Assembly (NCBI RefSeq): GCF_900002405.1
Contig: NZ_LK995474.1
Span: 1 to 64,000, forward strand
Source: Actinomyces succiniciruminis
GTDB taxonomy: Bacteria > Actinomycetota > Actinomycetes > Actinomycetales > Actinomycetaceae
Direction of reading: 5' to 3'
DNA length: 64,000 nucleotides
Part shown: positions 18,821-27,130 of the stretch, one piece after another
Position numbering within the stretch: the stretch's first letter is position 1
How the letters are laid out: the number at the start of each line of letters is the position of its first letter
Translations under genes and position numbers: made by a program
Notes under the pieces: model-generated
Database searches by the model: none
Seen by the model: the letters and a program-made list of their open reading frames with translations, nothing else
What the model was told of the DNA's origin: nothing

Positions 18821-20197
18821 ATGCCCCAGTCCATGCAGATCACCGCGGCCACGATTGACCCGGCGCTGCTCGATCTCCCGTGGGAGATTCCGTTGGAGGA
18901 GTGGCCGGCCGAGGTGCTCGCCGCCCTCCCGCGGGGGCTTTCGCGCCACATCGTGCGCTTCGTGAACCTCTCCGAACGCGTCATCGCCGTGAAGGAGATC
19001 GGTGAGTCCGTCGCCCACCACGAGTACGAGTTGCTGCGCGACCTGGTACGCCTCGGCGCCCCTTGCGTGACGCCGACCGCGGTCATCACCGGCCGCACCG
19101 CCCTGGATGGCTCGGCACTCAACTCGGTGCTGGTCACCGAGCACCTGTCCTACTCCCTGCCCTACCGGGCGCTGTTCAGCCAGTACATGCGCCCGGAGAC
19201 CGCCACCCGGTTGATCGACGCCCTCGCCGTGCTGCTGGTACGGCTGCACCTGCTGGGCTTCTACTGGGGGGATGTGTCCCTGTCCAACACGCTGTTCCGC
19301 CGGGATGCGGGCGCCTTCGCCGCCTACCTGGTGGACGCCGAGACCGGCGAGCTGCACACCGAGGGCCTGACCGACGGCAAGCGGCTGTACGACATCGACG
19401 TCGCCCGCACGAACATCATCGGCGAGCTGATGGATCTGCAGGCCGGGGCGCTGCTGGAGCCGAGTGTGGACACCATCGAGGTGGGCGACCGGATCGTCAG
19501 CCGCTACACCGAGTTGTGGAATGTGCTCACCGCCGAGGAGACCTTCGACCTGGGCGAGCGCTGGCGCGTGCGCAACCGCATCGAACGGTTGAACGAACTG
19601 GGCTTCGACGTCGGCGAGCTGACCATGAAGACCGAGGCGGACGGCTCGCGCACGCGCATGATCATCCAGCCGAAGGTGGTCGACGCCGGGCACTACCACC
19701 GCCAGATCATGCGGCTGACCGGCCTGGATGTGCAGGAGCGCCAGGGGCAGCGCATGCTCAACGACCTGCAGACCTTCCGCACCGTCACCGGTCGGAAGGA
19801 CGAGCCGGTGGAACAGGTGGCGCACACCTGGCTGGCCGACGTGTTCGAACCCACCATCTCCGCCGTCCCCATGGAGCTGCGCCGCAAGCTGGAGCCGGCC
19901 GAGATCTTCCACGAGGTGCTGGAGCACCGCTGGTACATGTCCGAGCAGCGCCAACGCGACGTGACCACCCAGGAGGCGGTGGATGACTACGTGCGCACGG
20001 TCCTGCCGCAGCACTGGGACGAGCAGTCCTACCTGTCGCTGGGTGATACCCAGGAGATGGAGGCCATCTTCGACGACGGCGAGGAGCCGGTGCCCGAGGA
20101 CGACGCGGACTTCGCCGCCCGCGACGAGGCCACGGCCAGCGCCTTCGAGCTCAACCCCATGGGCTTCACCGCAGGCATGAAGTTCAAGGGCGAGTAG
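18821..20197 (+). CDS. DUF4032 protein with kinase-like N-terminal domain
   Basis: A 458-residue protein of the actinobacterial DUF4032 family. The N-terminal half resembles lipopolysaccharide-kinase/protein-kinase folds: VIAVKEIG (ATP lysine strand), HHEYELLRDL (alpha-C Glu region), and GFYWGDVSLSNTLFRRD, equivalent to a catalytic HGD..xxN loop, followed by LVDAETGE in the DFG place. The C-terminal half (about 220-410) is the DUF4032 region. No function is established. Many actinobacteria encode it beside sugar ABC ATPases, as here, but that link is contextual. Confidence 0.75.
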   Translation: MPQSMQITAATIDPALLDLPWEIPLEEWPAEVLAALPRGLSRHIVRFVNLSERVIAVKEIGESVAHHEYELLRDLVRLGAPCVTPTAVITGRTALDGSALNSVLVTEHLSYSLPYRALFSQYMRPETATRLIDALAVLLVRLHLLGFYWGDVSLSNTLFRRDAGAFAAYLVDAETGELHTEGLTDGKRLYDIDVARTNIIGELMDLQAGALLEPSVDTIEVGDRIVSRYTELWNVLTAEETFDLGERWRVRNRIERLNELGFDVGELTMKTEADGSRTRMIIQPKVVDAGHYHRQIMRLTGLDVQERQGQRMLNDLQTFRTVTGRKDEPVEQVAHTWLADVFEPTISAVPMELRRKLEPAEIFHEVLEHRWYMSEQRQRDVTTQEAVDDYVRTVLPQHWDEQSYLSLGDTQEMEAIFDDGEEPVPEDDADFAARDEATASAFELNPMGFTAGMKFKGE

Positions 20198-20261
20198 CAC
20201 CCCGGAGACCATCGACTAGCGCGCAGCGCCTGCGGCATCGTCGAGGTCAAGGACTCAGACC

Positions 20262-20843
20262 ATGGAATGGCTTGAAACACAGCCCATGCGCCGCTTCGAG
20301 GTGGCGGCGCCGCCCCGGGACGCGGTGCGCTTCGCCATCGGCCACCTCGCGTCGCAGGGGTTCGCCCTGGAGACCTGGGACCTTGACTCGGTCTTGGCCG
20401 AACGGGGGCCGTGGACCGGCGTGGTCCTGCGCGAGGGCAGCGAGGCCACCACCTTCTTGGCTGATTACCTCACGGAGGTATTTCCGTTCGTGCTTGTTCT
20501 CCCTTGGATACGCCGCCAGCACGGACGCTTGCGCCTGGCGGTGCTGGCTCGTCCGATTGGCGGCCGCACGGCAGCCAGCGAGCTCATCTGCTGGCACTTC
20601 TCCCTCAATTCTGGAACCTTCTGGAGCCGCCCCGAGCACTTCGCCATTGATGTTATGGAGGGACTGACGAAGCCCCTACGCGCAGCGGGCCTACTGCACG
20701 CCGGGCCGGCCAAGCCGAGCAGTTGGAAGACCTGGAAGACCCTGCCGGCCGATCACCCGCTGCACCCCAAGCAGTGGCGCGCCATCAGCAAAGAGGCCAA
20801 GCGCCGCGGTCGCCGGCGCCAAGGCGGGACGCGACCGTCCTGA
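20262..20843 (+). CDS. hypothetical protein
   Basis: A 193-residue protein I do not recognise. It is mixed alpha/beta with no signal peptide; a hydrophobic strand FPFVLVLPWI near 73-82 is too short to be a convincing membrane segment. The C-terminal 30 residues are very basic (KRRGRRRQGG), suggesting nucleic acid contact. It follows the DUF4032 gene by 64 bases on the same strand and converges on the sugar kinase gene. Confidence 0.55.
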   Translation: MEWLETQPMRRFEVAAPPRDAVRFAIGHLASQGFALETWDLDSVLAERGPWTGVVLREGSEATTFLADYLTEVFPFVLVLPWIRRQHGRLRLAVLARPIGGRTAASELICWHFSLNSGTFWSRPEHFAIDVMEGLTKPLRAAGLLHAGPAKPSSWKTWKTLPADHPLHPKQWRAISKEAKRRGRRRQGGTRPS

Positions 20844-20861
20844 GCGCCGTCGTCCAGCAGG

Positions 20862-22070
20862 TCACGACGCTTGTGGGCCGCCCTTCTCGGCCAGATGCGC
20901 CACCACGCCACCAATAAAGGTGTCGCCCAGCCCGATTGTCGTCGGAGAGGCGGTGCGCACCGCGAAGCCAGGAGCGATCATTACGCTCGCGGCGGCCACC
21001 TCCGGGGCGTCGGCCAAGCCCGCCCCGACCTCATCCCGAGGTGCCCGCGCCACCTCCGTGTACTCCTCAACGCCGTAGCGGTCCCCGTGTAGGAAGCGAG
21101 TGGATGCCAGTAGGCAACCCGCCTCAGCGGCCTCGCGGAACAGGGCCGCCCGCTCCCCCACCACAGCGGCGTAGCGGCTGGTATGCACCATGACAGTCGG
21201 CGCCCCGAGTCGCCGGTACAGGTCGGTCATCATCGCCGCTACCTGTGCCCCGTCCTCCAGATCTATGGCACGTCCGAGATAGTGACGCGCCTCATCCTCG
21301 TTGAGCGAGTGAAGATCCACCAGGTGCGGAATTGCCTCCAGGACCACCTCACGCATGGCGTCGTTGTGAAAACCCGCGTCCTCGTAGACGACGACGGCGT
21401 CTGGTGGCGTCTCGGCCAACGCGTCCTCGAGTTCGCCCAGTCGAGCGCGCAACTCGGATGCCGACTTCATGGTGTTGAAGCCCGAGATCAGGACTACCCG
21501 GGCCTCGGCGAGCAACCGAGGCAACTCCTTGCTCAGCCGCAGATCCTCGTTGGGCGCATCGTTGACCAGGATCACCCGATTGGGGCGGTGCGCGGTCAGC
21601 TCCCCATCGACCAGGCGCACCGCCGCGCCGGCCGGGTACTGGACAATCACGTGCGGATCCAAGGAGTCCGCCTCGGCGCTGCACACCCGCGCCACCGCAT
21701 CCGGCAGGAGCCGACGGACGTCGTCGTTAATGGAGACCAGGTGCACCGTCGAGGCTACGCCGATCCGTTCCATGGCCAGCGCCGCGCGAACGCACGTGCC
21801 GCCCAGGGTGACCTCGTAGGCGAAATGGTCAGCGAAGGCGATTAGCGCTCGTTTGTCTGCCGCGTAGCACTCGCAGCCCACCCCCTGCCACATGGAACGC
21901 AGCACCGTCAGCAGTATCTCCCGCTCGCCGAAGGCGCTGGCCGACGGAGGGTCCTCGAGCTCGGCTATTCGAATGTCGTGCCTGTCGACAAGCTCCTGGA
22001 ATGCATCCGCATCCCAGCCCAGCTCGTAGTCGACGGTCCCGCCGAGCCCGAGAACGATCCGCTCCGTCAT
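20862..22070 (-). CDS. ADP-dependent sugar kinase family protein (ADP-PFK/GK)
   Basis: A 402-residue protein of the ADP-dependent phosphofructokinase/glucokinase family (ribokinase fold). Seen: GLGGTVDYEL near the N-terminus, VTLGGTCVRAALAMERIG (sugar-binding region), VVLISGFNTMKS, SLNEDEA (the NxxE-like motif), and the C-terminal GLGDTFIGG with the catalytic base Asp383. The family is mainly archaeal; bacterial members are few. It would phosphorylate a ketose or ketose phosphate; ADP as donor is the family norm, untested here. It is the last gene of the ABC-aldolase operon, 49 bases after the aldolase; AAGGGGGA precedes the ATG. Confidence 0.8.
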   Translation of the reverse strand: MTERIVLGLGGTVDYELGWDADAFQELVDRHDIRIAELEDPPSASAFGEREILLTVLRSMWQGVGCECYAADKRALIAFADHFAYEVTLGGTCVRAALAMERIGVASTVHLVSINDDVRRLLPDAVARVCSAEADSLDPHVIVQYPAGAAVRLVDGELTAHRPNRVILVNDAPNEDLRLSKELPRLLAEARVVLISGFNTMKSASELRARLGELEDALAETPPDAVVVYEDAGFHNDAMREVVLEAIPHLVDLHSLNEDEARHYLGRAIDLEDGAQVAAMMTDLYRRLGAPTVMVHTSRYAAVVGERAALFREAAEAGCLLASTRFLHGDRYGVEEYTEVARAPRDEVGAGLADAPEVAAASVMIAPGFAVRTASPTTIGLGDTFIGGVVAHLAEKGGPQAS

Positions 22071-22119
22071 CTCGTTCCCCCTTCTCAATCCTGGTGACGC
22101 CCAGAGCGCCGAGTCCTCA

Positions 22120-22980
22120 TCAGAACAAGTCCGCCTTGCCCGCGGATACGAACAGATCGATCTTCTGCGCCGCACACTCCCGCAGTGCCGCCTCGCACGG
22201 AGGCTCGATCACGTTAGGCTCGCGCAGGTGCACGTCCTGGAGCACCTCGCGCATCTTGTTGAAGTAGGCGGCCTTGATGTCGGAAGAGATGTTGATCTTG
22301 TTGATGCCGCCGTGGACGGCCCCGGCAATCTCGGTGTCGGAGTTGTTCGACCCGCCATGCAGCACTAGGGGAATGCCCAGACGCGACTTGATCTCACCCA
22401 GCAAGTCCAGGCGCAGCGCGGGCTTGGCCGCGGCGGGGTACAGCCCGTGCCTGGTGCCGATCGCGATGGCGAGAGAATCCGCACCGGTGGCGTCGATGAA
22501 GCGCGCCGCATCGTCAGGGTCGGTGTACAGGATCTCCTCCGTGCCGGTCTCCCCGTACTTGTCGGACACGCCGATGGTGCCCAACTCGGCCTCCACGGAC
22601 AGCCCGACGGCGTGGGCGGCGTTAACCACGCGCACGGTCTCGGCAATGTTCTCCTCGAAGGGTGCGAAGGACTTGTCAATCATCACCGAGGTAAAGCCCG
22701 ACTGGATGGCCAGCAGCACCTGCTCATAAGACGCGCCATGGTCAAGGTGGATCGCCGTCGGCACCGGGGACTCATGGGCAATCCGGATGATGGAGGTCAG
22801 CATCGCCGGGCGGATGTGGCTCAGCTCGTCCGGGTGAATGGCGATGATATGCGGGGAACGCTTGTCCTCACAGACGTCCACCACCGCGCGCAGCATAGAG
22901 TAGCTGGAGATATTGAACGCCGGGACTGCGAAACCGTGTTTATTGGCGACGTCCAGGATGTCGCTGCCTGTAACCAACAT
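22120..22980 (-). CDS. class II ketose-bisphosphate aldolase
   Basis: A 286-residue zinc aldolase of the FbaA/GatY/KbaY family, which cleaves a ketose phosphate into dihydroxyacetone phosphate and an aldehyde. Visible: AVPAFNI, IHLDHGASYE (catalytic Asp and zinc His), VEAELGTIG, AIGTRHGLY (zinc His), LVLHGGSNN (zinc His and phosphate Ser), and INISSD. The family does not fix the substrate: fructose-1,6- or tagatose-1,6-bisphosphate, or a ketose 1-phosphate. The gene lies between the permease and sugar kinase genes in one operon, so it probably acts on the kinase product. AAAGG lies upstream of the ATG. Confidence 0.9.
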   Translation of the reverse strand: MLVTGSDILDVANKHGFAVPAFNISSYSMLRAVVDVCEDKRSPHIIAIHPDELSHIRPAMLTSIIRIAHESPVPTAIHLDHGASYEQVLLAIQSGFTSVMIDKSFAPFEENIAETVRVVNAAHAVGLSVEAELGTIGVSDKYGETGTEEILYTDPDDAARFIDATGADSLAIAIGTRHGLYPAAAKPALRLDLLGEIKSRLGIPLVLHGGSNNSDTEIAGAVHGGINKINISSDIKAAYFNKMREVLQDVHLREPNVIEPPCEAALRECAAQKIDLFVSAGKADLF

Positions 22981-23012
22981 TTCTATTGTACCTTTCTGTG
23001 TTGTCGTCAAGT

Positions 23013-23864
23013 TCAGTTCTTGACGGATCCAGCGGTCATCCCTCCGATGAAGTAACGCTGGAAGAAGATGAAGAGGAGCACCACGGGAATCGATCCGAGT
23101 ACGGACATCGCCATCATCTCGTTCCACTCGTAGGAGTGCTGCCCCATGAGGAGCTGAATACCGATGGGCACGGTGCGCATGTCATTCGTGCGCGTGAGTG
23201 TCAACGCGAACAGATACTCATTCCAGGCGATCATGAAAGTGTAGATACCCACCGAGACGATTCCCGGGATGGAAATTGGGACCAGCACCCGCCACAGTGC
23301 ACCGAGGGAGCTGGTTCCATCCACCTTCGCGGCCTCATCGAGCTCGCGCGGGAGGGTGTTGAAGTAGCCGGTGAGCATGATGATGGCGTAGGGCAGCGTG
23401 AACACCATGTAGGTCAGGATCAGACCCTGGTAGGTGTTGTACAGCCTCAGCGTCACCATGAGCCCGAAAAACGGGATCAGCAGGGTGATCGGCGGCACCG
23501 CCTGCACCGATATGACCAGTACGTTCAAGATCCTCTTCCCGGGGAACTCGAAACGGCTGAAGGCGTAGGCGGCGAGGATCGCGACGATGAGCGTCAACAC
23601 CGTCACCGACAGCGCCACGAAGTAACTGTTGATGAAGAAGCGGATCTTCTCCGAATCATGGAAGATGGAGATGTAGGCCGCCCAGGAGGAGCCCTCTTCA
23701 ATGATCCGCGGAGGCGTGGCGAAGATCTTCGCATTCGGTTTGAAGGAGGACACCAGCATCCAGAAGATCGGCAGGGCCGCGAAGCCGGCGCCCAGGAGCA
23801 GCCCCACCCATACACCCGCCTTGGCCAACAGCCGTCGACGCCGTTTAGCAGTCATAGCACCCAT
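23013..23864 (-). CDS. sugar ABC permease, MalG-like (CUT1)
   Basis: A 283-residue inner-membrane permease with six hydrophobic segments. It carries the cytosolic EAA loop ELDEAAKVDGTS-x-G that docks the ATPase. The C-terminus ends GGMTAGSVKN, a typical MalG tail. GGGAG sits before the ATG. It partners the MalF-like protein, four bases upstream, and the binding lipoprotein. No ATPase gene is present in this operon. Confidence 0.93.
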   Translation of the reverse strand: MGAMTAKRRRRLLAKAGVWVGLLLGAGFAALPIFWMLVSSFKPNAKIFATPPRIIEEGSSWAAYISIFHDSEKIRFFINSYFVALSVTVLTLIVAILAAYAFSRFEFPGKRILNVLVISVQAVPPITLLIPFFGLMVTLRLYNTYQGLILTYMVFTLPYAIIMLTGYFNTLPRELDEAAKVDGTSSLGALWRVLVPISIPGIVSVGIYTFMIAWNEYLFALTLTRTNDMRTVPIGIQLLMGQHSYEWNEMMAMSVLGSIPVVLLFIFFQRYFIGGMTAGSVKN

Positions 23865-23868
23865 GCCA

Positions 23869-24807
23869 CTACTCCCTCACCTGTTGGCTACGCACGTAGA
23901 AGAAGGCAAGGATCATCGACAGGACCAGCACGATCACCGCACTGGCGGACGCCCCCGAGAAGTCGTACTCGGAGAACGCCAACTTATAGGTGAAAGTGGA
24001 CAGCACCTCCGTCCGGTCAAGCGGCCCTCCGCCGGTGGTCATCCAGATGAGCGCGAACTGCTGCGAGGTCCAGATGACGTCGAGCAGGGCCATGGAGATA
24101 ATGATCGGCCGCAGCTGTGGGAGGGTGATTGACCAGAACCTCCGGATCGGGCCGGCGCCGTCGACCTCCGCCGCCTCGTACAGATCCTTCGGGATGCCCT
24201 GAAGACCGGCAAGGATCGAGATCATGAAGAACGGGTACCCGGACCAAATGTTGATGAAGGTGACCGCGGCCAGGGCGATATCCGGATCGGCGAGCCACTC
24301 GTGCTGTCCGCTAACGACGCCCAGACCAGGCAGGATCGCGTTGACTACGCCGTTGGGATTGAGCAGCAGTCGCCACAGGATGGCGATGATCGCAACGGTC
24401 AGTAGCCACGGGAGTACGAACAGGGTGCGGAAGACGGTCCTGGTGACAGCGGATACCGACTCGGAATTGAGCAGCATGGCAAATCCGAGACCCAACAGCA
24501 TATGCGCCACCACGCTGATGGCCACGAACCAGAACGTGTTGGCCAGCGCCGTACGGAACTTGCTGCTGGTGAGGATCTCGACGTAATTGCCCAGCCCGAT
24601 GAAGTGGGACTCCCTAGCGGCGATGACAGCATCCATCAGCGAGTATCCGACCACCATGACGATCGGAATCACCATCAGCACCATCAACAGGATTAAGGTC
24701 GGTGACAGGTATGCGTAGGGCACAAGTGCCTGGGTCAGGCGCCGCCCACGGGACGGCGCCCTCACCCGCCGCCTCCGAGACGCATTTGCGGCATCGGCGA
24801 CACTCAT
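23869..24807 (-). CDS. sugar ABC permease, MalF-like (CUT1)
   Basis: A 312-residue permease with a basic N-terminus, six membrane segments and the EAA loop DLYEAAEVDGAGPIRRF. It forms the translocation pore with the MalG-like protein. It begins nine bases after the binding-protein stop, so the three importer genes are tightly linked. Confidence 0.93.
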   Translation of the reverse strand: MSVADAANASRRRRVRAPSRGRRLTQALVPYAYLSPTLILLMVLMVIPIVMVVGYSLMDAVIAARESHFIGLGNYVEILTSSKFRTALANTFWFVAISVVAHMLLGLGFAMLLNSESVSAVTRTVFRTLFVLPWLLTVAIIAILWRLLLNPNGVVNAILPGLGVVSGQHEWLADPDIALAAVTFINIWSGYPFFMISILAGLQGIPKDLYEAAEVDGAGPIRRFWSITLPQLRPIIISMALLDVIWTSQQFALIWMTTGGGPLDRTEVLSTFTYKLAFSEYDFSGASASAVIVLVLSMILAFFYVRSQQVRE

Positions 24808-24816
24808 GGGCCAACC

Positions 24817-26109
24817 TCAGAACTCCTCGTCCCACGCCTGCTGGGCGTTGGCGAGCATGGTGTCGACGTCGATATCGCCGCTGAGGTAGCTCTGGAACTG
24901 CTCATCGAACTTGCGCATGAGCGTCTCGGAAACCGGCAGACCGGTGAACTCATTGGCAGGCGTGCCCGAGCTCCAGATCTCGAAGGCCTGCTTGAACAGC
25001 TCATCATCCTCGACATAGTCGGGCGTGGCCGTACTGTTTCCGGGGAAGGCCTTAGCGTCGTCGGCGAGCACCGCATTGGTGTCGGCCGACATGAGGAACT
25101 CCACCAGCTTCCACGCCTCCGCCGGATGCTCGGTGGTACCGGAGACACCGATGCCCCAAGAGGCGTAGGGCATGCCGCGCTGGCCGGAGTAGCCACTCAC
25201 GGCGGGCAGTGCGGCAATGCCGAATTCCAGGTCCGGGTTGCCCTCGCGGATGGTATTCACGTGCGCGAGGGAGTCGATCATCATGCCGACCCGCGCATTG
25301 GTGAAGTCCTCGACCTTGTCCTGCTCCTTCATGGTGAAAGCGCCCGGCGAGATGACGCCGTCGTCCCACAGACTCTTGATGAACTCGCAGGCGCTCTTGA
25401 CGTCCGCGTTGCCCTGGAGGTTCGGCTTGCCGTCCTCGGTGAGCATCGATCCACCGGAGGCCCAGACCCAGGACATCACGTCATTCTGAATGCCGTTCGG
25501 CGCCTCCAGCGAGAGCGGCAGCGCCCAGCCGGAGACGTCCTCACCCGTGTCCGCAATGGCCGCGGCCGCGGACTCGAACTCCTCACGCGTGGAGGGGATT
25601 GCCGAGACGCCGGCCTGTTCAAGCAGATCCATATTGGTGAACATGGGGTAGACGAAGTTGACCACCGGGATCATGTAGGTGGCGCCGTCGATCTGAATCT
25701 GGCTGGCGAGCTCGGAGTCGTCGTAGCCCTGCTCGGCCATCAGGGCCGTCAGGTCCGCTATGGCACCCTGCTTCGCGAAGTCGCTCACCCATGCACCGTC
25801 CAAGCCGACCACATCCGGCATGGTCTGCGCCGCGGCACCGGCAACCAGCTGCTCCTTGGTCGAGGCATAGGGCCCGGAGAGCAGCTCGACCTTGATCCCG
25901 GGGTTGGCCTGCTCGAACTGGTCCATGAGGGCGCGCAGGGCCCCGTCCGGCAGTTCGGGTTCCCACCACTGGGTGAACTCCAAGGTCACCTCCCCATCGC
26001 CGCCTCCACTACTTCCCGATCCGCCACATCCGGCCAGACCCATCGCCGCCAGAGCGGCCACTACGGCCGTCATCTGCCCGAATTCGCGCCTACGCATACG
26101 CATCAGCAT
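24817..26109 (-). CDS. sugar ABC substrate-binding lipoprotein
   Basis: A 430-residue extracellular solute-binding protein (SBP_bac_1 group). The signal sequence ends in lipobox LAGC with lipidated Cys28, followed by a Gly/Ser linker. The mature part starts VTLEFTQWWEPE, a common opening in CUT1 binding proteins. GGAG lies six bases before the ATG. It is the first gene of the operon and thus closest to the promoter. The ligand cannot be read from the sequence, but it should be the aldose handled by the isomerase, kinase and aldolase. Confidence 0.93.
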   Translation of the reverse strand: MLMRMRRREFGQMTAVVAALAAMGLAGCGGSGSSGGGDGEVTLEFTQWWEPELPDGALRALMDQFEQANPGIKVELLSGPYASTKEQLVAGAAAQTMPDVVGLDGAWVSDFAKQGAIADLTALMAEQGYDDSELASQIQIDGATYMIPVVNFVYPMFTNMDLLEQAGVSAIPSTREEFESAAAAIADTGEDVSGWALPLSLEAPNGIQNDVMSWVWASGGSMLTEDGKPNLQGNADVKSACEFIKSLWDDGVISPGAFTMKEQDKVEDFTNARVGMMIDSLAHVNTIREGNPDLEFGIAALPAVSGYSGQRGMPYASWGIGVSGTTEHPAEAWKLVEFLMSADTNAVLADDAKAFPGNSTATPDYVEDDELFKQAFEIWSSGTPANEFTGLPVSETLMRKFDEQFQSYLSGDIDVDTMLANAQQAWDEEF

Positions 26110-26145
26110 TGTTACTCCATCATCATTGACACGAGTTGCGACATC

Positions 26146-26186
26146 ATGCTGGTTTCATCCACTTCCTGATGTCCATGAACGAGCAT
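26146..26186. promoter_or_regulatory. candidate DeoR operator in divergent promoter
   Basis: An imperfect inverted repeat, ATGCTGGTTTCAT against ATGAACGAGCAT (arms 26146-26158 and 26175-26186), in the gap between the divergently transcribed ABC operon and the DeoR gene. Placement suits an operator controlling both, but no consensus supports it. Confidence 0.35.
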
Positions 26187-26277
26187 AGTGCGACTTTTTG
26201 CGGTTGTCTGCGCTCGATTGGCAACAATCAAGTAACGTTCGGCTTGAAGACGCATGAAGAATGCCTAGACTGGCGCC

Positions 26278-27084
26278 ATGAACGACGCCGCACCCCGCCT
26301 CCCTGGAGGGCGGAAGGCCGAAATCGCCGGCTATGTGAACCGACTGGGTCAGGTGACGGTGACGGCCCTGGCGGACCACTTCGGCGTTTCGGCCGACACC
26401 ATCCGTAGAGATCTAGACCAGCTTGACGCCGACGGCCTGCTCATCCGTATGCACGGCGGAGCGATGTCCAACTCCGCCGTCCCCTGGCACGATACGAACC
26501 TGAGCGACCGCGCCCGTTTGCAGGCGTCCCAGAAGGATCGTATCGGCCGGATCGCCGCGGAGCTCGTGCAGGACGGCAACGTCCTGTTCATCAACGGGGG
26601 AACCACCGCACTGTCCCTGGTACACCACCTGTCGAACAAGCGGGAACTCATCATCGCGACCAACAACCTCGCACTGCCGGTGGAGATCAACCCGGAGGCG
26701 TGCCGCGACGTATACGTCATCGGCGGGCATGTGCGTCTGTCTGGCCGCGTAACCATCGGCCCGGTCGCCTTCGCCTCCGCCATCTCCGGAGTGGAGAACG
26801 ACATCCACGTCGACCTCGCCCTCATCGGTGTGGGCGCCGTCGACACCGACGGCTTCTCCACTTCCAACTTGGACGAGGCCGCCATGCTTGCGCAAATGGC
26901 CGCCCGCGCCCGTCGGGTAGCCATTCTTGCCGATTCGACCAAGCTTGGTCGGCGTCTGTTCGCCGCGATTGGCGACCTTGCGATTGCCGACTACCTGATC
27001 ACCAACGAACAGCCCAACACCGAGCTCAGCGCCGCCTTGAGCGCCCACTCGGTACAGGTGCTCACCCCGGATACGCCTTACTGA
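26278..27084 (+). CDS. DeoR-family sugar-responsive repressor
   Basis: A 268-residue regulator. The N-terminal winged helix (about 12-66) has the DeoR recognition pattern VTALADHFGVSADTIRRDL. The C-terminal sensor domain has FINGGTTAL (phosphosugar loop), ATNNLALP, VIGGHVR and the late KLGRRLFA segment near 222-229. Members bind sugar phosphates and usually repress the adjacent catabolic operon. It is divergent from the ABC operon and 46 bases upstream of the isomerase gene, so it likely controls both. The inducer may be the phosphorylated ketose. Confidence 0.9.
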   Translation: MNDAAPRLPGGRKAEIAGYVNRLGQVTVTALADHFGVSADTIRRDLDQLDADGLLIRMHGGAMSNSAVPWHDTNLSDRARLQASQKDRIGRIAAELVQDGNVLFINGGTTALSLVHHLSNKRELIIATNNLALPVEINPEACRDVYVIGGHVRLSGRVTIGPVAFASAISGVENDIHVDLALIGVGAVDTDGFSTSNLDEAAMLAQMAARARRVAILADSTKLGRRLFAAIGDLAIADYLITNEQPNTELSAALSAHSVQVLTPDTPY

Positions 27085-27130
27085 ACCCTCGGCTCTCGAC
27101 CGAGTAGGCACCCGAGTCAAGGAGGACTCG

